This document shows, in pieces, positions 51,065 to 61,318 of a stretch of DNA of 64,000 bases. The stretch is from Lichenostomus cassidix (Eukaryota; Chordata; Aves; Passeriformes; Meliphagidae), in NCBI GenBank assembly GCA_008360975.2, contig CM039211.1, forward strand, positions 45,221,031 through 45,285,030, written 5' to 3'. The position numbers and the translations under genes were made by a program. Each line of letters starts with the position of its first letter. Position 1 is the first letter of the stretch. The notes beneath the pieces were generated by a model. It saw only the letters and a program-made list of their open reading frames with translations. It searched no databases and had not been told where the DNA came from.

Positions 51065-51464
51065 TTGTTTTCTCGGGGCGAGAGGACGGTGGAGATCTGG
51101 CTTATTATTATTAATAGCGAGGAGCTCGCTCCTGTCGCACACGCCGGGAAGCGCGGTGGGAGGAGGCAGCGCCGGGGGAGGCGGGTGGCGGAGCGCGCCC
51201 CGGCCCCGGGCTCCCTGCGCGGCTGCGGCGCAAACACGCGGGGCTCGGCGCAGCCCCGCCGCGCCCTCCCCCGTCCCCCAGCTCGGCCCCTCACCCTTCA
51301 CCCGGCGGAAAGTCCCGCGGGCAGCGGCCGGCGCGGCACCTCGGGGCCGGCACCTCCCCATCCCCAGTTCCGCGGGGGCGGCGCGGCTCCGCGGCCGCCA
51401 AAGTTGCGGCGGGGCCGGGGGGCTGCCGCCGCCGGCCATCAAGTGGCTCGTTAAGGAAATGCAG
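51065..51464 (+). other. Candidate first exon (5' UTR) ending at a strong donor
   Basis: The sequence ggaaatgcag followed by gtgagc (donor GT at 51465-51466) is a near-perfect splice donor at the right side of the CpG island. The exon's start is not visible and 51065 is a guess based on a TATA-like ctttaaag 30 bases upstream. The reading frame that is open through it is GC-driven and gives alanine/arginine/proline-rich peptides with no domain. The frame reaching the donor reads PPAIKWLVKEMQ, and an ATG lies only two codons before the donor. I take the exon as untranslated or as ending just after the start codon, and do not recognise the gene. Confidence 0.5.
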
Positions 51465-51640
51465 GTGAGCGGGCTGAGAGGCGGCGGGGGCTGCGCGGGG
51501 CCCCGCGGGGAGCGCGCCCCCCGGACCGGCCCCGCAGCCCCTCCGGGCCGCTCGCCGCCCGCCTGTAGACGGCAGTGCTCGCACCGAGAGCTGGCGGCCG
51601 CCGCACCCGCGGCGAAAGCCGCTCCAGCGCCCCCCGCCCC

Positions 51641-51676
51641 GCACACACACAGACACACACACGCACACACGCACAC
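51641..51676. repeat. Imperfect (CA)n run in the CpG island
   Basis: Ca units broken by single g bases, directly followed by a long C/T tract. It lies between the candidate first and second exons. Confidence 0.85.
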
Positions 51677-51757
51677 CCCCCACCCCTCCTCCCCACCCCT
51701 CGCTCGCTCCCTCTCTCCTCCCTCTCGTCGCTCTTTTCCTCCCTCCCTCTCTCTCTG
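51677..51757. repeat. Polypyrimidine tract
   Basis: About 80 bases of nearly pure C and T on the plus strand, interrupted by a few a and g bases (ctcgctcgctccctctctcc and similar). Such homopurine-homopyrimidine tracts can be nuclease-sensitive and are frequent in promoter regions. Confidence 0.85.
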
Positions 51758-51869
51758 CCGGCCTCATCGGAGAGAGTTGCAGGTACCTTACCTCTCACCG
51801 CCCCGCCGCCCCCCCCCTCCCCCAGCCCCCCCGCAAATTTTAGGGCGCAGGAGCCCCGGGAAGCCTTTT

Positions 51870-51920
51870 CATTTATCTATTTATTTATTTATTTGTTTGT
51901 TTATTTATTTATTTATTTTA
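51870..51920. repeat. (TTTA)n microsatellite at the edge of the CpG island
   Basis: Roughly a dozen ttta units, with a tttgtttgtt break in the middle. It marks a sharp return to AT-rich sequence just upstream of the candidate second exon. Confidence 0.9.
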
Positions 51921-51950
51921 AAACACTGTTAAAAAAAATCTTTGGAAGCA

Positions 51951-52114
51951 TGACTCTTGTCGGAGTCATCTATGAAAACAGGGTTACCCCCCAGGAGCTA
52001 GCGGCAGCGGCGCTGGATCCCATCAAAACAGAACTGCCTGATGTGGCATGTGCTTCTCTCTCTTTGCAGTTCCTTCTGGGCCTGTGTGGACTAGGGGCAC
52101 AACGCGGCACCTGA
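51951..52114 (+). other. Short open frame of unknown status upstream of a splice donor
   Basis: A 54-codon frame from atg at 51951 begins MTLVGVIYENRVTPQELAAA and continues DPIKTELPD, then ends at 52114. The first 36 codons have non-repetitive, balanced composition unlike the surrounding low-complexity frames, so a real short peptide, an upstream open frame or an alternative first coding exon is possible. Against this, no good donor follows the well-composed part, and its end runs into the polypyrimidine tract and acceptor at 52069. I recognise no protein family. Confidence 0.3.
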
Positions 52115-52177
52115 CTGGCAGGAGGGGAAAGCGGAGACTCCTTCAGGTTTCCAAAGAGGTCCGAGTGGACGGCATTA
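52070..52177 (+). other. Candidate internal 5' exon, 108 bp
   Basis: It is bounded by a textbook acceptor (tgcttctctctctttgcag ending at 52069) and a good donor (catta followed by gtaagt at 52178). Two of three frames have stops. The third, starting with the third base, is open across the whole exon and includes GRRGKRRLLQVSKEVRVDGI, which could be coding, but there is no in-frame start in the exon and no domain I know. It could equally be a second untranslated exon of the CpG-island gene. Splicing from the donor at 51464 would remove the CA, pyrimidine and TTTA repeats. Confidence 0.55.
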
Positions 52178-52250
52178 GTAAGTAAATTCTCTGTGCTTGG
52201 TTACTGTCCCTGTGTTCTTGGGCTCGTCCAAACCTTTTCTTAGCGTTCAT

Positions 52251-52320
52251 ACACATATGTATGCACACACACACATATCTTTATTTATGTGTGTGTATAT
52301 ATATATATAGGTGTGCATGC
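52251..52320. repeat. Compound CA / TG / TA microsatellite
   Basis: A ca run (52264-52275) is followed by tgtgtgtg and then tatatatatata. The ca and tg parts are complementary and could pair across the gap. Confidence 0.9.
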
Positions 52321-54322
52321 ATTTCTGTTTTCAGGTACTGCTCTGGTCAGAGAGAAACTTGGCTATGGTAACTTGGAACTGTTTTTGGTGGGAAGGCACA
52401 TTAAGTGTTTTGCTGGTTTTTTATGAGTAAAGAAAATTGCAGGTGAATACTTGTTTAAGGAAACTGAGTGTGGCAAGTATTGTATAATGTCATACCTCAG
52501 TTCAAGTGTAGGTATGTGGTAGAATACAGACGAAATCTAAACAAAGAGATGTTCCCTCAGGAGGAGTCTACAGAATGGTCTGACCTGCAAAGTAATACCA
52601 GGTAACAGGACATTCAGTTTCATAAAAAATGTGCCTGAGTTATAGACACTAAGAGTATTTTTGTCCGCATGCTGTTGTAAGCATTTTTAGTCCATATTTC
52701 TGAAGTTCTTAAATTTTTTATCAAGTTTTATATGTATAAAATGTGTGTATATTTTTTCTTCTAATGAGTATGACAGCCCCCGATAACAGCTTTCTTTTCT
52801 AAGGGCTTTTATGGGGCATATTCAAAAGTACTGATGGCACTGTTTTCAGTAGGTGATAAAGATCATGGGAAAACAAAAAGATAAACTCATTTAAAAGGGT
52901 GTCATGAGCAGTGGGACTGAGGTTTGCTGTCTGAGCTGTAGAGTTAACAGAAGGTATGAAGATCATATAAATGTATGTCATGAAGTGTCTGCTGTTAGGT
53001 GTTGTTCAGCACTAAATATATCTGTATCTGGGAAGGAGAACTTTTGCAGGTATTATTTCTCCTGGGACAGTGGACCCCTTATCGACATTTGCTGCATTTC
53101 TGCTAAAGGAAACAGCTAGTGTTAGTAGTTGAGGGTTAACTGTTTCCTAGGTAGAGAAAAGAAATAACAATGACAGGTATGTCAATGAAAACATTTGCTC
53201 ATGTTTGCTAATATCCAAATAAAACCTCAGTGTTATGTCAGGAGAAATACAGTTGAGTCAGGTGTTTCGAATGCACTGGAAGGAATCAATAGCATTTCAG
53301 CATTTTTTCTCTATTCTGGCCAAATGGACTTGGATTTAAATTCTCCATGTGTTGTATCTATTGTAGGGACAATGTGGATTTGAATTTGAATAAATTAAAC
53401 TTATGTCTTTACCATTTCTTGGCAAATTTGGGTTATTTTCCACTACAAATTCAGAATAATAAGTGGGTACTGTAAATAAACAATACAACTAAAATCTCTT
53501 ACATATTATGTCTTTACTATTCACCTAATCAGAATAAACCTCTGTCATTAGAAACCATTCAACATTAATTTACAAATGTATTTTATTAAACTTCTAAATG
53601 TGAAATTCATGTTGCACTTTCAGGTGTAATTCAAAATCAGTCACAACTAATAAATGTCACCAGGAGTGAAAGTTTATCAGAGTGAAATCAAATGTATTTC
53701 TTCATGAAGTAAAGAAGTTAGTTTATGTCACAACACTAAAGATAACTAGACAAAATTTATTCCGGCAATTAATGTGACACAAGCAGGAAAGACTAAATCT
53801 GCAGTAGCAGATGGATGACATTCAGAGTTGCTTTCAGGTATTCATAATCTTAGAGCTAGGAAGGAATTACAAAGCACAGGGTAGAAGTTCTGAGACAGTG
53901 AATCAGGGTGACTTTCATATTGCATTACAGCATTCTTTGGGTAATTGACATTTATGACAGAAAAAAATACCCGATGAACTTGTGAACTTTAAATTAAAGG
54001 ATAACACATTTTCTGGCTTAGTAAGGAATCCTCCTGTTACTGTTTTAGCACTATAAATTTATCTTTCAGTTAAAAACAAAGTGCTTTTCCCACACCCCCC
54101 CTTTTTTTATGACTAAGTAACATTTGACATGGCTCATTGCTATGTTGTACTCCCTGTGGACAGCGCATTAAAATAATATATCCAGCTAATTTGCATGAAC
54201 TGTTTTGAGACTGCATGTAGAGAAGTTTATTAGGTTAAGCTTTCAGTTCTGCTAGGTGGTCCCAAACATGCAGCATTGCAATGTTGAATGTCTAACAATG
54301 TGTCTATTTAAAAAACAAAATT

Positions 54323-54354
54323 TTATATATATATATATATATGTACACACACAC
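54323..54354. repeat. (TA)n-(CA)n microsatellite
   Basis: About ten ta units run into gtacacacacaca. It is short and probably length-variable. Confidence 0.9.
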
Positions 54355-57300
54355 ATTTGACTAATCAGACAGGACTATGTTTAGTTTAGCTTGAATCACT
54401 ACATACTCTGGCTTTATTAATTTGGATCACAATCTTCATAATTTGTCTTTGGGATTTTCTTGAATCTAGGATATGTCCTGGCAATGCTTTAGAATGTATA
54501 TGAAAAATTACTCAAAACATACTCCACTTCTGCTGTAATTACTACTGTGGCAAATGACCTGAGTCAGATCATGGCAATTAAGTGTGATACATATTGTATT
54601 TGATTATATATTTATGTACAACCTTGAATTGTTGGTATAGGCAAATGTCAAATCGGGTCAATCTGATTCAGAAGAAACAAGAGATGACTTAAAAAAACAC
54701 CTATTGCTGTGAAAATATATAATTGATATAACAAAGTTGCATATGTCAGCAGTAATGTATTTTATTATGCAATTGTTCTTGTTATTCAGATCAGCTAATG
54801 GCCTGATGAAATATATAAGCAGTCTACAGGGAATCAGTGATTAATTCCTCTGACATGCATATTTAAGATTTTTTACTAATAAAATACTAGATACCTGCAT
54901 TAGTTTTCAGTAGATAAAGTCAAATAATGTTGTCAATATTAATTACTTAATATACTGAGCTCCCACCAAACTTTGTGGTGATAAAGTGTGATTAAAAAAT
55001 TATGACAATGCATTCCTTCTTTCTTCTTTGCTAAATGTGGCTTTGCTGAAGAAACTGACAGTATGCAAACAAACATGCTGCTTGATAGCACAAACTATTT
55101 TGAAATGAGGAATGTGATAAATATCAAATAATACACTGATTCTATAATAGCTCAGTTTCTCTGTTCTCTTTTAAGAACTTACAGATCATTGATAACTTAA
55201 ATATATATTTGGTGACAATTCTACAGATCTGAAGTACTGTAACTAGTTGGAGAAACTAAGATATCATTGGCTGAATTGGAAAACAGGCAAGTTCAGCATT
55301 TTGGCAAAGGTCACTGATACTTTTCATCAATCCAAAGCTTGTTTAGTGTGAAAACAGATTGGTACCTGAATCCCACATAATTAGAGTAAGCTCTATTGAT
55401 TTACCATCACTTAAAGATCTTGTAACCAGCAAATATAAATTTAACAGTGACATTTATGTGGATGTTCTATAATTTAGGGTTGGATTTTGATATCTGTACT
55501 CAATGAAAGTAGTTTTTTCTTTCATTAGTACCCATAAGGATTCTGTGGAAACTGGCTCAGGAGGAGGAAACATTCAGGGTGTTCTTTAAAAAAGGAAAAA
55601 AAAAGCAACAAAAAGGCCATTGAAAGATCTCAGATTTAAAAGTAATTCGGACTGGAGAATGCCTGTATACATGGCATTTTATTTTGTTTTGTTTTCCACA
55701 CATATGTTATAAGGTCATTAATGCTAGAAGTTTCTTAAAGAGCTTTTATAGTACCCCTTTTTCTTGTAGACTTTCCATCTTGCAGTTATGCAGCTGTAAT
55801 TCTAACAAACTCTGATAAAGTTAACCTGGGATTTTATGTCACAGTGATAACACAATGATGGAAATGGGGTCACAAAGTATTGACAAGGAGTACATTTGGA
55901 CTGTAATTTTTTGGATGTATTTGATTGGGATGAAAAATATTTAATAGCAAACGGATTTAAAATTCTAATAGGAAATAAGCAGTAGGCATTAATTTTCAAA
56001 CAATAATTAAATATATTTTATCAGAAAGACTAAGAGAAGGAAACAGGCACACAAAGTTGAGCAAAAACAGTGCATAACAGGGGATTTTTTTATCATTCTT
56101 AATGCTCTTAGGTGCTGTTTGATTTTCTGTTTATCTGTTCTAGTAGCTTCTATAGTAAGATATAGTAAGAAACAATAAGAAAAAGCTAGTAATGAACAGA
56201 AAATTGCAGAGAATTTGCTACTTTTATGGTCAATATGAAGACTGAATTATTCATCTATTTTCATTTGCTGTCAATTGTTGTGGAAATGTACCCATTTATC
56301 TTACATTTCTATTCTGTTAAATATGTTTTATTAAGTGAAGACTATTGTGCAAGAAATCATATTCTTTACAATCTGCATTTCTGTTTTGGCAACTTTGTAA
56401 CAATTTTTAAAAAGTGGGGGGTGTTCTGTCAATACATAAGCTGAAAATCTAGTTGAATAAAATTTTAACTGAGTGCAGTCTGTAGGATCTGGTTTATAAA
56501 ATCAATTTTATAAAATTTCTGCCAGCAATACTGTGAAATTGATCAAAATATATTAATATGTTTTAAAGCTATGCTGAATAAAGGCATTCTTTAAATGACT
56601 AAAGTTCCTTGAAATACTATTACACTTTCCAAATTACATACTTACATTGTATTGAAAAGCAAAATTAAGATTTTGGAGAAGTGTTTGGGGAAGGAGAATT
56701 CTAGATGTGTATGTTTGCAATATGAAGAAGGCTCTGAATAGTCTGATGATTTTCTTGAGAATGCTGTGGGGGAATTGCTCCAGCTATATGCACCATGAGC
56801 TCATATACTTGCTAATTAACAGATACATACATCTTATAGGCCCAGTTCTCTGCTTTATCTAAATATTTGGTCTAGAGAAATGTTTTTCTATATTAGGCAC
56901 TCTGATGTGTTAAGTCTTACTGTGAAAAGCTGTTTAAACTGAATTCTTCAGTATGTCTCAGGATGGCTTCTCAAAAGGTAAGGTGATGTTTTGGTGCATA
57001 TGGTGCATTCTGCTTTTCTTCCAAATTTAAAAAATACAAGCTAAATGCAATGGCATTCAAGAAATCACTCTTTCTTCAGGATGCTGCTTTTTATTTGGTT
57101 TTAGATTACCAAGCTCATTTGCAAAGTATGTATAACACTGGCCAGCAGTGAAATGTTAAACTCGTGCTTTCTGTTTGCAGTGAAAGGTGGGCTGGGGAGA
57201 AAACTGCTTCAGCCAGGGTGATTGTAAACATGGAGGACTTATGGACTTAATGGGAAGTGGAATTATTTAGATCTCCTAGTTATTACAAATTGTATGGGTA

Positions 57301-60300
57301 AAGCAAACTCACATTTCTGGAGTGCTCCTCCCAGCTGGTGAGTTTCTCATAGGTGACAGCACAATTGCCTTACGATGATGATTGCTTTAAGGTGACCAGC
57401 CTCAATAAAGGTCCTCTGGTGGCAGCAGGTTGGAAGTGTAGACCAGTCTGTCTTCTGGGAACAGTAAATTCTTTGGGGTTCTGCAGCAGAAGGAACTGCA
57501 TAAGAACAATTGCATCTACTGCAGTCTGAAAGTGAAGTGATTTTTAGACTCTCATGCAGCAGTTTAACAGTCAATGTGGGAGTATGTCAGGCAAAGTAAG
57601 TTTGTTCTAGCTTTGACGCATTCTTTCTTTGTCTCACCCCTACACACTTAAAATGTAGCCTTCATTGTGGTGCAAGGCATACAGTCTCACCAGACCATGT
57701 ACTACATAATCCAGCATCTAAAGTAGCTTGGTATTCTCCTCACTCTCCTCATTCCTTTAGCCAAGCATGTTTTTCAGGCTTTAATAAAACAATAGTTCTC
57801 CATACTGTAACTAGATCTAATATAGAATATTAATTTACAGTATATGTATTTTTTTTCCAAGCAGGAGTTAAATAACAACACTTACAGTACAAGTTTTCAG
57901 TCTATGCTGAAGGACTTAATTTTAACCTTAAAGGCTAGTTTTGTATTCAACTTCTGATGAAGCACAACATACTTTGAATTCCTGCACATACGTATAAGGG
58001 AGAGCAATGATGTAACCTTTATTTAGGAAGCTACAGAATATCTGGTAGTAACAAAAAGATAAATTAAAACTATGTCTGTATAGCCCTTCATTTGGGTAAA
58101 AAGACATAAGGTTCTGCATACCGTCAATGTAATAATCAGAAAAAAATCCTACAGGTTGGTGCATTTTCTCAGCTTTGAATGATTATCTTTGCATCGAAAG
58201 GAATGTGCTGTGATGTTGTGTGAGGCAAAGCTCAAAGCAACATCAGTTCTCAATGGAAAGGGTTCAAAGAGAATTCATATGCACTGTCCATGTCTTAGAA
58301 TGAGTTGCTTTCATTTTCTTACTGCAACCAAGATTTGCCAGATGGCATTCTCAGGTTTCTTCAGAAAGAGGGAAAACCTCTTTATCAGAAATAATAATAA
58401 TGTCATAAAATTACAGTAGATACTTTTCTTCATCTACATTTTATTGAAGGAAGTGTGTGGGTTTTTGGCTATTAATTATTGTGCATTTTGTCCACGGCAT
58501 AAAAATGTTACCATACTTTTGCATTAGTGTCACAAACCAACTCCCAAACTGTAGTATAGCTAGGATATTAGTGTTCTTAACAAAAGAAGCCAGACTTGAA
58601 ACCTATTTTGATGAAATCTGAAAAATTCCTGTTATGGGAGGAATGTGTTGGAAGAGGCTTGATCAACATTAAATCATTATTACTGAAATATCTTACTTTT
58701 GTTAGTAGAAGTATTTGAGAATATAACAAGAATTTTTCCTTGAGACAAAATTTAGTTAACTGTTTTATATGTTTATAAATTTATGAAAGTTTTAGGTATG
58801 GATAAATAATCCATTTCAAATAATCCATTGCATATAACCTGTAATATGATTTGTATGTGTACAATTCATAGAAATATTCCTAATGAAAAGTTGTATTAAT
58901 CATTGGCATTCCTTCACAAACAGAAGTCTGCCCAGCAAAGCTCATTAATTTCAAATTTGACATCAGTCGTTTTGGACTGGCATCATTAGCATACCAACTG
59001 GAGTACTTAACAAAAAATGAGAAAAAAAGTAGAGCTGTTGCATTAATATAGTGATAACCTGTGTTCCCCTTTGAATAATTTAGCCATTTCTTCAGTTTTA
59101 TGCACAAATATTCTGTGAAATTTTCCTTTCTCCCTATGAATAAAAGATATACTAATGGTTCTTTTACACAGTTTGTCTTAATCTTTTTTTCTTTTCTTTT
59201 TTTTTTTTTTTCTGAGAATGCTGGGCAGCTAGATGTGAAAAGCTGCACAAATGCATTTGCCTGTTTTTGCAGAGTGTAGGTGTTAGAGTGGGTTGATTTG
59301 ACTTTTCTTCCTTGTGCAGCCACTGTCCTCTGACAATTCATTGAAGCAACAATCAGTGAGGTTGGAAATTCTTTAGTCAAATGCATCAGCTAGGAAGTGT
59401 ACAATGGACAGCAAAGTTTCAAAAAAAGCCAAAAGGTATGTAGGTCGCCAAACCTGGGTAACCAAATGCTCTTAACCATGGTCCCAATATCAGTGGTAAA
59501 GTCTTCTGCAAAATTAGTTTACTCAGTGATAATTGGATCAACAGCATACAGTAGCTTTTATTTGGAGAAAACGGGAAATAATACAAAAGCAGGGTCAAAT
59601 TAATATATTCTGCATCTGTAGAACAAAGTGCAGTGGGCTTCCTGTGCAGTTTGTTTTTAATTTTTCATTCTAATGGAAATATGAGAAAAGAGACAAAGTA
59701 GTGAAAGAATAATATTAGCTACCACAGGCCATTGGGTTCAATAAAATGATCAGAAAGCATGGTTTGAGTTTGTTTTCATTTTTGTTGCTGTTGTTGTTCT
59801 TCTTCTGTGCAATCTGTATTAAGAAAAGAAATATAGAATGAAATAATTTCCTGAGCAGCTTTCTACAGGTTGTGGTGCTTTCTTGACCTAATCAAAATGC
59901 ATTATTTGTCCTGTTTTAAAATCTCTTTCATTTGAAAACCCTCTATGGTTTTCGTTTGTTTGTTTGTTTCCTATTCTAGGATTATTAGAGAAGAGTGATC
60001 TTGGTATTTGGCACAACAGTAATAACTGTGTTGCAGCACCAGTTCTTCCTCATCAGCTTTAGGTTTCCATACGTTTCTATAGGTGTGGAAATGAAGTCCC
60101 TGGATGTTCTCATTGTCATATTCTATATGAAATCATAAATTTAAAAGCATCCAAAGGTATTTGTGCTCAGAATCATCTTTTTTCTTCTCAGCATGGAGGC
60201 CAGCCTTTTCCACTCATTCCCATCTTTCTGTTTTTTCTACCTTTCCTTTGCAGAAGACTGTAACATGGGTAAAGTATTTCACTATTTTTAAATTAGCTCA

Positions 60301-61250
60301 TAATTTGGATTTCTGCTCTCCCTTGCTGATCCTAAGGATAGTGACCCTTCTGGGGTAAGAATTTGTTTTTAAGTAGGGTGATATCCTCAACCTACTTACT
60401 TTTTTTTTTCTAGAACTGATAAAAAAGGGAAAGAGAGCACTCCAGCTTATGTAAATATCATATGTTTCCTAGTGTAGGTGAGAGAGAAAGATGCACCTGA
60501 CAGAGTTCTGCTACAGAATTAATAAAGTGGACATTTAGGAATTTTGGGATGAGATGAGGCGTGTTAGTATCTTTGGGTAACACTGAAGGGTAGTTATAAG
60601 ATTAAATTTTTTTCCCCCTCCACTGCTCTGGCAAGTCTTGGTTGGCTTGAGAACTGAATGAGGAAGAAGGAGGAACTCTATGAATATTCATGTTTTGTTA
60701 ATTTTATCAATCATCAGTGCTGAACAAACTAAAGAAGGGATAAATTGTGACATTTGTATAATCAAGTGTGTCTTGGTTACTCAAATAAGGCTTTGTAAAA
60801 AACAAACAAAAAAAAGGCAATTTATGTTTCATTGTGTATTTAAAAAAAGAGGAATTGTTAGAAGATTCATGATGAGGAAGGAAAGGAAGTGAGGGTAGAT
60901 GGATAACAGGAATGGAAGAAATCTTCAGCAATAGTGCTGTTATTCAGGTCTCTGGTGCAGTGCTGAGTCAGATGACACTGTCTTTAACCACTGGATTTGG
61001 GATTTAGTTGCCTAACCATAGATGGCTTATGCCTTTTATATGACCTAAGGTAGCTGCTCAGCACTAGCCTGCTGGTTTTTTGTACCATATGCAGCCAGTC
61101 CAATACAGGTATTTCATAAAACAAAGAACATGTACAATTGCATGTTCATTTGCATTCAGGATTATGAATTGTGCATGTCTATATTCTGATGTTGTATCTA
61201 GAACTTTGCCTTTCCTCTTTGCCTTTCCCAAAGGCAAGGATTTTTTCATG

Positions 61251-61318
61251 TTATGCTAATTATATCTGATGCTAACAGAGCTCCCTTAATCAACACTTGT
61301 GCTTAGCTATTAGCATAA
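61251..61318. promoter_or_regulatory. Inverted pair of POU/homeodomain-like sites
   Basis: ttatgctaat at 61251-61260 is the exact reverse complement of attagcataa at 61309-61318, with 48 bases between them. attagcat is one base from the POU octamer attTgcat, and taattata and ttagattaatta elements lie beside both copies. A small enhancer inside the presumed intron is possible; chance in AT-rich DNA is the alternative. Confidence 0.3.

Larger units (their letters stand above)
49370..52180. promoter_or_regulatory. CpG island in two lobes, likely promoter of an unidentified gene
   Basis: After 49 kb of CpG-poor DNA the sequence becomes GC-rich with abundant CpG at 49370-49790 and again at about 50330-51860; an AT/A-rich gap at 49900-50280 separates the lobes. 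The right lobe is the stronger, with many GC-box-like gggcgg/ccgccc runs around 51150-51560. CpG islands of this kind in birds mark promoters, often of developmental or broadly expressed genes. Plus-strand splice signals at its right side indicate rightward transcription. A TATA-like ctttaaag lies at 51032-51039 and could set a start near 51065, but CpG promoters often start at many sites. Confidence 0.8.

Noticed and set aside
51050..51932. Frames of up to 258 codons on both strands in the CpG island
   Set aside because: They are composition artefacts in very GC-rich DNA and run through the CA, CT and TTTA repeats; a frame crossing simple repeats and a strong donor is unlikely to be a protein.
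58880..59386. 168-codon minus-strand open frame
   Set aside because: It is the longest frame outside LTRs and the CpG island, but includes a lysine run from an A/T tract and shows no domain, so I treat it as chance.
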